A stretch of DNA of 64,000 bases, from contig CAWBBE010000007.1 of NCBI GenBank assembly GCA_963786975.1, positions 1 through 64,000 of the forward strand, read 5' to 3'. A program made the translations under genes and the position numbers. Of this stretch, positions 1-7,177 are shown in pieces. Each line of letters opens with the position of its first letter. Positions within the stretch are counted from its first letter, which is position 1. The DNA is from Palsa-506 sp963786975. Its GTDB lineage: Bacteria; Actinomycetota; Actinomycetes; Streptosporangiales; Streptosporangiaceae. Under the pieces are notes generated by a model. The model was not told the DNA's origin, searched no databases, and was given only the letters and a program-made list of their open reading frames with translations.

Positions 1-8
1 ATCTCATT

Positions 9-41
9 TGGCCCCACCTTCTCCTTTGATTCGGCTCCACC
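9..41 (+). repeat. Left terminal inverted repeat of IS21 element
   Basis: Thirty-three bases starting TGGCCCCACC; the exact reverse complement of 3945-3977. This is the downstream (istB-side) end relative to transposase transcription. Confidence 0.93.
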
Positions 42-62
42 AGGGAATGGAGCTGGTGGAGG

Positions 63-83
63 GTTCTACTTTGATCTGGCCCC
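63..83 (-). repeat. Left subterminal repeat of IS21 element
   Basis: Read on the minus strand it matches 3902-3922 on the plus strand at 18 of 21 positions (core GGGGCC-A-ATCA). It resembles an internal part of the terminal repeat, so it is probably a second IstA-binding site. It overlaps the last codons of the coiled-coil gene. Confidence 0.7.
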
Positions 84-965
84 ACCGCGCTGGGGTGGGG
101 GGCTGTCCTGGCTGCCGTTGCCGGCGATGTGGCTGGTGAGCTGTCTGCGGTCGGCTCGTTCGGTTTCGAGCTGGGCTTCGGCTCGTTCGGCTCGTGCTCG
201 TTCGGCGTCGGTGAGGGCGCGCTGCGCTTCGGCCTGGGCGGCGTGGCTTTCGCGGAGCGCGGCGCGTTCGCGGGTGGCGTCGTCGCGGGCGCGCCGGGTT
301 TCGTCGCGGGCGTCGGCCTCGGCCTGGCGGGCGCGGGCGGTTTCCGTTTCGGCGGCGGTGCGGGCGTCGCGGGCTCCGGCGAGTGCGTCGTCGCGCTCGC
401 GCTGGAAGCGGGCGGCGGCGTCGCGGGCGGCGGTGGCCTGCCGGCGGGCGTTCTCCTCGGCTGCGGTGACCTGGGCCGTGGTGTCGCGGCGGAGCTGGTC
501 CAGCTCGCGGGCGAGCCGGCACGCGGTTTCCTCCGCGTGCCGGGCGGCGTCGCGGGCGGCTGCGAGGGCCTCGGCGAGTGCCTGGGCCCCGGCTTCGGCT
601 TCTGCCTGGCGGGCCTGGGCGGTGACGGCGGCGGCCTCGGCGCGGCGGCGGGCGGCCTCGGCGTCGGCGATGTCGGCGCGGACGCGGGCGGGGTCGAGGG
701 CGGCGGCCTGGTCGCGGGCGGCCCGGGCGAGGACGGCGGCCTGGCGGAGCGCCTGCTCGAGGGCTGCAAGCGAGTCGGTGTCCCCGCCGCCGGAGGCGGC
801 GGGGACAGGGATGCGGGCGTCGTTGTGGTAGCGGCGGGCGCAGTCGTCGCTGCAGAACACGCGGTGCCGGCCGCGGCCCGTGCCGGGCGGGACCGCGTTG
901 CCGCAGCCTGGTCTCTTGCATTCCTGCGCGGTGCCGTCCGCGCCGGGCTCCTGGACGATGGTCAT
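66..965 (-). CDS. Zinc-finger/coiled-coil accessory protein of the IS21 element
   Basis: A 299-residue protein inside the IS21 ends. The first 50 residues carry four cysteines in a treble-clef-like pattern (CKRPGC, then VFCSDDC followed by ARRYHND), similar to CGNR or FCS-type zinc fingers. The rest, about residues 65-275, is an uninterrupted Ala/Glu/Arg-rich heptad pattern that predicts one long coiled coil; the tail is basic. No enzyme motif is visible. Its start at 965 is preceded by two tandem copies of AGAAAAGGAAC, which can act as a ribosome-binding site. The terminator at 1018-1044 separates it from the istAB transcript, so it probably has its own promoter. By context it could bind transposon DNA or regulate transposition; that is inference. 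The repetitive codons make long false ORFs on the other strand. Confidence 0.8.
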   Translation of the reverse strand: MTIVQEPGADGTAQECKRPGCGNAVPPGTGRGRHRVFCSDDCARRYHNDARIPVPAASGGGDTDSLAALEQALRQAAVLARAARDQAAALDPARVRADIADAEAARRRAEAAAVTAQARQAEAEAGAQALAEALAAARDAARHAEETACRLARELDQLRRDTTAQVTAAEENARRQATAARDAAARFQRERDDALAGARDARTAAETETARARQAEADARDETRRARDDATRERAALRESHAAQAEAQRALTDAERARAERAEAQLETERADRRQLTSHIAGNGSQDSPPPQRGGARSK

Positions 966-1017
966 GGCGGCGGGTTCCTTTTCTGTTCCTTTTCTGATCA
1001 GAGGCGAAATGAAAAGG

Positions 1018-1044
1018 AACCCCGGGCGCGGAGCGCCCGGGGTT
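1018..1044 (-). terminator. Intrinsic terminator after istA-istB-orf98
   Basis: Perfect 12-bp stem (1018-1029 with 1033-1044) and a 3-base loop. On the minus strand it is followed by TTCCTTTTC, a T-rich tract. It sits two bases past the stop codon of the 98-residue gene. Confidence 0.75.
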
Positions 1045-1046
1045 CG

Positions 1047-1343
1047 TCAGGACCCGGGAATCGTGCCCGGGATGCCGGCGAGCGCGTCGCGTACGGCCCG
1101 GTGCAGCATGTTCTCGGTCTCGCCGACGGCGGCGGCCAGGCGCTGGAGGTCGTAGGGGCTGTCGGCGTCGTCGAGGACCGCGGCTGCCTGCCGGGCGGCC
1201 GGCGGCGGCGCCTCCGGGGAGGCGAGCCAGTCCAGGACGGTGCGGGCGTCGGCGAGCATGAGCGCGATGTCGCGGGTGATGCCCGAGTCGAGGCAGGCCA
1301 GGGCCGCCTGCTGGTAGCTGCCGGGATGGTTGATCAGCGTCAT
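1047..1343 (-). CDS. Small accessory protein downstream of istB
   Basis: A 98-residue, mostly helical, acidic protein beginning MTLINHPGSYQQAAL. Its ATG overlaps the istB stop codon (ATGA, 1340-1343), so it is translationally coupled to istB and almost certainly real. I do not recognise a domain. Segments such as ITRDIALMLADARTVLDWL and AAAVGETENMLHRAVRDAL look like amphipathic helices, which suits a small partner or regulatory protein. A strong terminator follows immediately. Its position inside the inverted repeats marks it as cargo or a third transposition gene of this IS21 lineage. Function unknown. Confidence 0.75.
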   Translation of the reverse strand: MTLINHPGSYQQAALACLDSGITRDIALMLADARTVLDWLASPEAPPPAARQAAAVLDDADSPYDLQRLAAAVGETENMLHRAVRDALAGIPGTIPGS

Positions 1344-2170
1344 GCCGGGGTGCCTTTCTCCTTTGCGTCCCGGCCGCCGGCTTTCGCGGCGGCGGCCTGG
1401 CGGCGGGCGGTGGTGGCGCGGAGCCGGTAGGAGCCGGTGCCGGTGGTGATGATGTGGGCGTTGTAGGTGAGCCGGTCGACGATCGCGGCGCAGAGCCGGG
1501 GGTCGGTGAAGGCCTGGGCCCACTCGCTGAACGCGGCGTTGGACGCGACCGCGATGGAGGACTTCTCCTCTCTCTCGGTGAAGACCTGGAACAGCAGCTC
1601 GGCGCCGCGCCGGTCCAGCTCGATGTAGCCGAGCTCATCGAGGCAGAGGAGGTCGATCCGCCCGTAGCGGCCGATCACCTTGGTGAGCATGCGGTCGTCG
1701 GCGGCCTCGGCGAGCTCGTTGACCAGGGCCGCGGCGGTGACGTAGCGGACCCGGTAGCCCTCCTCGGCCGCCGCGGTGCCCAGCCCGATCAGCAGGTGCG
1801 ACTTCCCCGTGCCGGAGTCGCCGATCAGGCACAGCGGCTGCCCGGCGGCGACCCACTGGCAGCGGCCCAGCGTCGAGACCAGCGCGGCCGGGACGTCGGG
1901 GTTCGCGGCGAAGTCGAAGTCCTCCAGCCGCTTGGGCCGGGGGAACCCGGCCTCGCGGACGAGCCTGGCCCGGCGCCGCGTCTCCCGGTCATCGCACTCC
2001 AGCGACAGCAGCTCGGTGAGGAACCCCTTGTAGCTGGCCTGCTGGCGCAGCGCGATCCCGGCGACCTCGCCGTGCCGGTCCCGGACCGTGGGCAGCCGCA
2101 GGATCGTGCAGGCCCGCTCGATCGCCGCGTCCATCGCCGGCTCGGTCAGCTCGTCCCTGCGCGCGCTCAT
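1340..2170 (-). CDS. istB: IstB-like transposition ATPase
   Basis: A 276-residue AAA+ ATPase of the IstB/DnaC-like family, the helper that assembles on target DNA and activates the IstA transposase of IS21 elements. Walker A GDSGTGKS is at about residues 117-124 and Walker B LLCLDE near 174-179; the sensor-like motif SNAAFSEW and the conserved DRLTYNAHII segment follow. The start at 2170 was chosen because it overlaps the istA stop (ATGA, 2167-2170) and gives the normal family length, whereas the open frame runs on upstream only as a shadow of istA. The 3' end overlaps the next gene in the same way. No lesion is visible. Confidence 0.95.
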   Translation of the reverse strand: MSARRDELTEPAMDAAIERACTILRLPTVRDRHGEVAGIALRQQASYKGFLTELLSLECDDRETRRRARLVREAGFPRPKRLEDFDFAANPDVPAALVSTLGRCQWVAAGQPLCLIGDSGTGKSHLLIGLGTAAAEEGYRVRYVTAAALVNELAEAADDRMLTKVIGRYGRIDLLCLDELGYIELDRRGAELLFQVFTEREEKSSIAVASNAAFSEWAQAFTDPRLCAAIVDRLTYNAHIITTGTGSYRLRATTARRQAAAAKAGGRDAKEKGTPA

Positions 2171-3795
2171 GATGCGCTTCCCTCCTCCGGCTGCGGCGCG
2201 AGCCGCAGCAGCTGGTCGTAGGCGGCGACGTCCGGCAGGGGCCGGGGGTCGGCCGGCAGCGGCCCGGCGCGGCGCGGCAGCGTGACGACCGCCGCCCGCG
2301 ACCGGCGCGGAGCCGGCCCCGGCGGCCCCGCCGCCGGGGCGCCCGCGGCGGCGGCGTGCCGGCGCGCCTCGACCGCGACCACGTCCGGGGAGCACGTCCC
2401 GGACCGCAGCGCGGACTCGATCCCCGCGGTCACCGAAGCGGCCGGCAGCCGCCGGTGCAGCAGCAGCACCTCGATCAGCGCCCGCGTCCCGGCTCCGTCC
2501 CCGAGTTTCCGGCGGGCCCGGGACCACAGCGCTTCGTGCGCCGCCGTGAACGACCCGCCGGCGCGGGCCTGGGCCAGCGGCACCGAGCCGGGCAGCGCGC
2601 CCGGCTTGCGGGCAAGGATCTCCAGGTAGTGGTCCAGCAGCAGGTGCTCGTCCCCGGACGCGACCAGGCGCGGGTGGACCGCCACCGCCTTCCCGCCCTC
2701 GAAGACGGTCAGCTCGTTGGCGCCCAGCCGGATCCGCACTGCCTTCCCGATCAGCCGGGCCGGCACCGAGTAGCGGCACTTGCCGACGCTGACCCGGGCG
2801 AACTTGTCGGCCTTCGGCCACAGAACCGTGCCGGTGTCGAACCCGTCGGCCGGCAGCGGGCGCAGCAGCGGCGCCTCTTTCGCGAAGTCGGCCGCCACCG
2901 TGTTCCGCCGGAACTCGACGTGCCGCAGGCCGTCGCGAAGGTCGTCCTCGGCGAGCCGTGCATTCAGGTCCGCCAGCGACTTCACGCGCGGGACGGGGAC
3001 CAGGAAGTTCCGGCGGAACCGGCCGATCTCGCCCTCGACGCCGCCTTTCTCGTGCGCCCCGCCGATGCCCGGCTCGCAGTAGAACGCGTCGAACCCGTAC
3101 CAGGTCCGGAACGACAGCCAGCGGGCGTTCTCCTTCCGGTCCCGGCCCTGCAGCACCTTCGTCACCGCCGGCGTCAGGTTGTCGTAGCGGATGTGCGCCG
3201 CCGGGATCCCGCCGGTCACCGCGAACGCGGTGACGTGCCCCTCCAGCAGCGCCTCCTGGGCGCAGGAGGCGTAGACCCGGTGCACCCCCATCCCGGAGAA
3301 CGACAGCCGGTAGGCGAACAGGTGGCACGCGGCGTCCTGGCCGTCCAGGGTGATCGTGACCGGCCCGAAGTCGACCTCGGCCTCCGCCCCCGGCTCTTTC
3401 GCCTGCGGCACGAACCCCTCCAGGCTCCCCGCCCGCCCCTTCCGCTCCGCCTCGATCTCCGGGCGACGGCGGGCCACGTACTTCGCCACATACGAGTACG
3501 ACGCCTCCGCGTCGTGCTCGTCACGCAGCCGCGCCCAGACCCGCCTGGCGGTATGCCGCTGCTTGCGCGGCGCGTCCAGGTCCACGGTGAGCATCGCATC
3601 GATCAGCGGCGCCACCGCGTCCCGCGCGGGCGACGCCCGCTCCGGGACCTTCCGCAAAGCGGGCACCGGCGACGCCAGCGCCTCCCGCACCGTCCGCCGG
3701 TGCACCCCGTGCTCCCGGGCGATCGCCCGGACCCCCATCCCCTGCCGGTAATCCTCCCGGATCGCCGCGAACAGTCCCACCCTGTCCCGTCCCAT
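2167..3795 (-). CDS. istA: IS21-family transposase IstA
   Basis: A 542-residue DDE transposase. The N-terminus has a helix-turn-helix (about residues 20-40, RAIAREHGVHRRTVREAL) for end recognition. The retroviral-integrase-like core shows catalytic Asp in AEVDFGP (near 142), Asp in IRYDNL (near 205) and Glu in EKGGVEGEIG (near 254). A C-terminal beta-barrel-like region (KCRYSVPARLIG) follows. I chose the ATG at 3795, which gives the usual IS21 N-terminus (MGRDRVGLFAAIREDYR); the frame stays open to 3909, but those codons overlap the subterminal repeat. It is coupled to istB through ATGA. The catalytic triad is intact, so transposition competence is plausible. Confidence 0.95.
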   Translation of the reverse strand: MGRDRVGLFAAIREDYRQGMGVRAIAREHGVHRRTVREALASPVPALRKVPERASPARDAVAPLIDAMLTVDLDAPRKQRHTARRVWARLRDEHDAEASYSYVAKYVARRRPEIEAERKGRAGSLEGFVPQAKEPGAEAEVDFGPVTITLDGQDAACHLFAYRLSFSGMGVHRVYASCAQEALLEGHVTAFAVTGGIPAAHIRYDNLTPAVTKVLQGRDRKENARWLSFRTWYGFDAFYCEPGIGGAHEKGGVEGEIGRFRRNFLVPVPRVKSLADLNARLAEDDLRDGLRHVEFRRNTVAADFAKEAPLLRPLPADGFDTGTVLWPKADKFARVSVGKCRYSVPARLIGKAVRIRLGANELTVFEGGKAVAVHPRLVASGDEHLLLDHYLEILARKPGALPGSVPLAQARAGGSFTAAHEALWSRARRKLGDGAGTRALIEVLLLHRRLPAASVTAGIESALRSGTCSPDVVAVEARRHAAAAGAPAAGPPGPAPRRSRAAVVTLPRRAGPLPADPRPLPDVAAYDQLLRLAPQPEEGSAS

Positions 3796-3901
3796 CCGCC
3801 CTCCGTGAGCGGGAAACAGCAGAATGTGACCACTATGCGCGCAGCCGCACCACATGTCCCGCAACCAGCCCGGCGTGTCGCCGGAACCAGCCCCCACGGC
3901 C

Positions 3902-3922
3902 GGGGCCAAATCAGAGGAGAAC
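3902..3922 (+). repeat. Right subterminal repeat of IS21 element
   Basis: Core GGGGCCAAATCAGAGGAGAA; inverted partner of 63-83 with three mismatches. Likely internal IstA-binding site. Confidence 0.7.
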
Positions 3923-3944
3923 TAACCCGCCCAGCCCGCTCCCC

Positions 3945-3977
3945 GGTGGAGCCGAATCAAAGGAGAAGGTGGGGCCA
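3945..3977 (-). repeat. Right terminal inverted repeat of IS21 element
   Basis: Exact reverse complement of 9-41. The flanking bases 3978-3985 (CTTCAGAG) do not repeat bases 1-8. Confidence 0.93.
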
Positions 3978-4021
3978 CTTCAGAGTGACACGGCCAGGTC
4001 GTCAGGGGCCGGAGGGGATGG

Positions 4022-6215
4022 ATGGTGGCGAGGCCTTTTCGGCCGGTGTCCGGGCCGTACACGGGATCGGGGGTGCTGGCCGAGCTCGCGCGGCTGTGGG
4101 ACCAGGCAAGTGCCGCGGGTGCGCGGGTGAGCCAGGCCGGGCTGGCGCGTGAGTCCGGCGTGGCGACGACGACGTTAAGCGACTGGGTGATCGGCAAGGC
4201 GCTGCCACGCGAGGCCGGGGACTTAAGCAAGGTTGGCGCCGTGCTGGCCCGGTGGGCCGGCCAGCACGAGGTACCACTGGCGGACTGGGAGCGGCTGCTG
4301 GAAGCCGACCATGCCGCCCGTGAGCCGGGCGAACCGGGCCCGGGCCAGCTGATTGCCGGGCTGGATCCGCTGGATGCGTTTGTACTGGAGGTGCACCGAC
4401 CGGTCACCGCGGACACCGGTGCCGGGGATCTGCCGGTGCTGCCGCGGTATGTCCGCCGGGCCCATGACGAGGACCTGGCGGAGGTGGCCGAGCGGGCAGC
4501 GGCCGGGCACAGCGCGATGGCGGTGCTAGTCGACGGGGAAGACGCGGGCCTGCTGGGAGGCGGTCCACCAGTTGCCGGCGGGGTGGCGGCTGTGGCACCC
4601 GTTTGACCCGACCCGGCCCGAGGCGGCGCTGGCGGACCTGGCCCGGGTCGGCCCGCGCACCGTGGTGTGGCTGAACGAAACTCAGCTGTACCTGAACACT
4701 CCTGGCGATACCGGGGAGCGGGTCGCGGCCGCGCTGCGGACCCTGCTCACCGACCCCGGCCGGGCCCCCGTGCTGATCCTGGGCACCTTGTGGCCGCAGC
4801 ACTGGGACACCCTGACCCAGTCCCGTGGCACCCGGCCGCCGGCCTGCGCGGTGCTGGACGGTACTGATATCGCGGTGCCGGCCGCGTTTACCGGCCGTGC
4901 GCTGGAGGACCTGCGGCGGGCGGCGGGCGGTGATGCGCGGCTGGCGGCCGCCGTGGCGGGCGCGGCGGACGGGCAGGTCACCCAGTACCTGGCCGGGGTC
5001 CCGGAACTGATGGCCCGGTACCGCAACGCCCCGGCCGCCGCCAAGGCGCTGATCCATGCCGCGATGGACGCGCGCCGCCTGGGTCACTCCCTGGCCTTGC
5101 CGCATGCCCTGCTCGAGGCCGCCGCGCCGGCCTACCTGACCGGCACCGAATGGGACACCGCCGGCGAGGACTGGCTGGAACAGGCCCTGGCCTGGACCGC
5201 TGCCCCCTGCAAGGGAGTCACCGGGCCGCTGACCCGCATCCGCCCCCGGCCGCCTGGCGGGCGGCCCGGAGCCGGCCCGCCGGAGGCGGCGGGCGGGCCG
5301 GCGTACCGGCTCGCCGACTACCTGGACCAGCACGGCCGCCGTCACCGCGCCAGCGAGTTCCCCCCGGACGGATTCTGGGCCGCCGTGCGGCACGCCCGCC
5401 CGATCAACCAGGTCGCTCTCGCCGTCGCCGCCCGCGATCGCGGCCTGTACCGGCACGCCGCCCAGCTCTTCAAAGACGCCGCCGCCCACGGTAATTTCCC
5501 TGCTCCGCGCCTGGTTGGCCTCATGGCCAGCATCAGCCCTGCCGACCCCCGCCCCGCCGAGTTTGCCGTCGCGAATGCCTCCCTCGAGCACCCGACTGCC
5601 GTGGCTTGGCTGTTGGAGGCCCTGCTGGAGGCGGGCGCCGGCGACCAGGCCGCTGCCCTGCTGGCCCGCGAACCCGCCGCGCACGTGTCCCTGGAAGACC
5701 CGCACGGTGTGGCCAGGCTGCTGGAGGCCCTGCGAGCGGCGGACGCCGGGGATCAGGCCGCCGTGCTGCTGGCCCGCGACCCCGCCGCGCACGCGTCCCT
5801 GGAAGACCCGTACAGCGTGGCGGAGTTGCTGGAGGCCTTGGGAGCGGCGGGCGCCGGGGATCAGGCCGCCGCCCTGGTGGCACGCGCCGCCGCGCACGCG
5901 TCCCTGGAAGAACCTGTTTGCGTGGCGGGGCTGCTGAAAATCCTGCGAGCGGCGGGCGCCGATGATCAGGCCGCCGTGCTGCTGGCCCGCGATCCCGCCG
6001 CGCACGCGTCCCTAGAACACCCAAGCGGCGTGCAGAACTTGCTGGAGGCACTGCGAGCGGCGGGCGCCGACGGCCAGGCCGCCGCCCTCGCCGCCCGGTT
6101 GCTGTCGGCGGGGCTGTTCCGGCTTACCCAGGAGGCCGATGAGCCGATTAACCGGTTTGGGCGTGATCCTGACGGCAGTCCGGCTCGGCCATGGAGCTGG
6201 GAAGGCCTCAGCTAG
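4022..6215 (+). pseudogene. HTH-STAND NTPase with C-terminal tandem repeats, frameshifted in the P-loop
   Basis: Two overlapping frames encode one protein. The first (from 4022) has an XRE-like helix-turn-helix (AGLARESGVATTTLSDWVIG) and ends in AERAAAGHSAMAVLV. The second carries STGKTRACWEAVHQLPAGW and continues to 6215 through an NTPase region (TVVWLNETQLYL, VLILGTLWP) and five 36-residue repeats. In related actinobacterial proteins the P-loop reads VGGSSTGKT; here the bases between the Val codon and ACGGGGAAG are missing, a net loss of about 11 bases near 4532, which changes frame and removes the glycine-rich loop. A deletion between short GTCG repeats would explain it. STAND proteins of this design are signalling or defence switches; this copy should be inactive. 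It lies between the IS21 element and an integrase remnant. Confidence 0.85.
5577..6113 (+). repeat. Five 36-residue (108-bp) tandem repeats in the STAND protein
   Basis: Units begin at 5577, 5685, 5793, 5898 and 6006 (the third is one codon short). Consensus: ASLEDP..VA.LLEALRAA followed by GAGDQAAALLARDPAAH. This is a helical-hairpin type repeat probably serving as the sensor of the STAND protein. The DNA repeats are similar enough to promote unit gain or loss. Confidence 0.85.
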
Positions 6216-6410
6216 CCGCGGCGCGCGGCCATCCGGAGCAGGCGTTCCTGGCGCAGCAGGACGTCCCGGCCGTGGCGGCGGAAGCGGAAGCGCTCGCCTG
6301 GTGCCTCGGGTTCCAGGAGTAGATGGGGTCCCGTCCTTCTGGCCACTCGGCCACACTGCGCGGTCGGTCGCTCCGGGCCCGCGCGTGTCCAGCAGGTGGT
6401 AGAGGACCAT

Positions 6411-6542
6411 TTGGTTACGGATCCCGATCGGCGCGGCTGCTGAGCAGCCAGCCGGGGGCGCGGCGACCTCGGCGACGGTCAGCGGCTCGGCCGGGTACTT
6501 GCGGCCCTTGTTCGGCGGCGGCCGGCCCGGCTGCTGCCCCAA
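6411..6542 (-). pseudogene. N-terminal stub of a tyrosine recombinase/integrase
   Basis: The minus frame from 6542 reads PPNKGRKYPAEPLTVAEV and then CSAAAPIGIRN, which closely resembles the start of actinobacterial phage-type integrases (KGRxYPAExLTxxEVxxLLxACSxxAPTGIRNRAL). After about 44 codons the similarity stops; the catalytic domain with the R-H-R-Y residues is absent. It is therefore a truncated remnant. It lies about 435 bp from the 3' end of a tRNA-Pro gene, on the side where a tRNA-integrated element would sit, which supports a decayed integrative element spanning at least 1-6977. Confidence 0.6.
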
Positions 6543-6573
6543 ACCGTCCTGGCCTGCCCTCCGGGATCACTTC

Positions 6574-6601
6574 GGTACGGCTTTGGAGCAAAAGCCGTAC
6601 C
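6574..6601. repeat. Perfect 11-bp stem hairpin
   Basis: GGTACGGCTTT (6574-6584) pairs with AAAGCCGTACC (6591-6601) around a 6-base loop. It does not directly follow any gene and has no T-run, so a role in termination is unproven. Confidence 0.6.
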
Positions 6602-6977
6602 CCATAACCCGCGCCGTTGTGACTGCCAGCACCACGCAGCAGAAGCCGTACCAATTTGCTCGCCCGCCGCTGGCCAAGAAACTGTGATCCCAGTACAAGG
6701 TTCTTGAACTTGTGACCTCTTCCGTGTCAGAGGCGAGAGCGCTCTCAGCGCCTGCAACAGGCACGACCTGGTGTGCGCCTGCTCGGGCACTTGAGCAGGT
6801 TCCAGTGGGCGGCCGGGCACCGGATGTTCACACCGTCTGGTGTCGCGGTGTGACATTCGCCACATCTAGTGAACACGAGATGCCGCAGAATGCCGCGAAA
6901 TCCTGCGGTCAAGGTGCGGTCAAAAGATCTTTAGGCCACTCACCGGGCTGGTGATGTGGCCTCTGACCTGCACGTTC

Positions 6978-7054
6978 TGGTCGGGACGGCGGGATTTGAA
7001 CCCGCGACCCCTTGACCCCCAGTCAAGTGCCCTACCAAGCTGGGCCACGTCCCG
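6978..7054 (-). tRNA. tRNA-Pro (anticodon GGG)
   Basis: On the minus strand the gene reads CGGGACG (acceptor), a D arm with AGCTTGGTAG, anticodon stem CTTGA/TCAAG with loop CTGGGGG (anticodon GGG), a T arm GCGGGTTCAAATCCCGC, acceptor CGTCCCG, discriminator A and an encoded CCA (6978-6980). All stems pair. The 3' end points toward the decayed mobile region, so this gene is the likely attachment site. Confidence 0.96.
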
Positions 7055-7177
7055 GTACGAACCGCGCCCGCCTCCGACCTGGCGGGCTTACCCACCTTAG
7101 CGCAGCGTGGGCCGGGTGGCGTTCGCTGCCGGGCCGCAGCCGCCCCCGCGCTGCGCCGCCCGCCCGGAGACGAGAGC

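Larger units (their letters stand above)
9..3977. mobile_element. IS21-family insertion sequence with two accessory genes
   Basis: The element is bounded by perfect 33-bp inverted repeats (9-41 and 3945-3977) that begin TG and end CA, as is usual for IS21. Inside, on the minus strand, lie istA and istB in ATGA overlap, then a 98-residue gene in ATGA overlap with istB, then a 299-residue coiled-coil gene. Subterminal copies of the end motif (63-83 and 3902-3922) fit the multiple transposase-binding sites of this family. The total of 3969 bp is longer than a usual two-gene IS21 (about 2-2.5 kb); the excess is the accessory genes. All four ORFs are open, so the copy may be active. The eight bases visible on the left (1-8) do not match the right flank, so I see no target duplication. 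Confidence 0.93.
6216..6977. other. Gene-poor stretch with integrase remnant and short repeats
   Basis: No intact gene is supported. It contains the integrase stub (6411-6542), an 11-bp stem hairpin (6574-6601) whose right arm AAGCCGTACC recurs at about 6644-6653, and two direct copies of TGCGGTCAA (6904-6912 and 6915-6923) spaced 11 bp apart, which could be recombinase arm-type sites. Small ORFs here have no recognisable product. Confidence 0.55.

Noticed and set aside
118..1430. Long Ala/Gly/Arg-rich plus-strand frames
   Set aside because: Antisense shadow of the coiled-coil accessory gene; composition mirrors its heptad codons.
4404..6005. 533-codon open frame on the minus strand
   Set aside because: It is the antisense of the STAND gene; long shadow frames are expected at this GC content and it has no domain.
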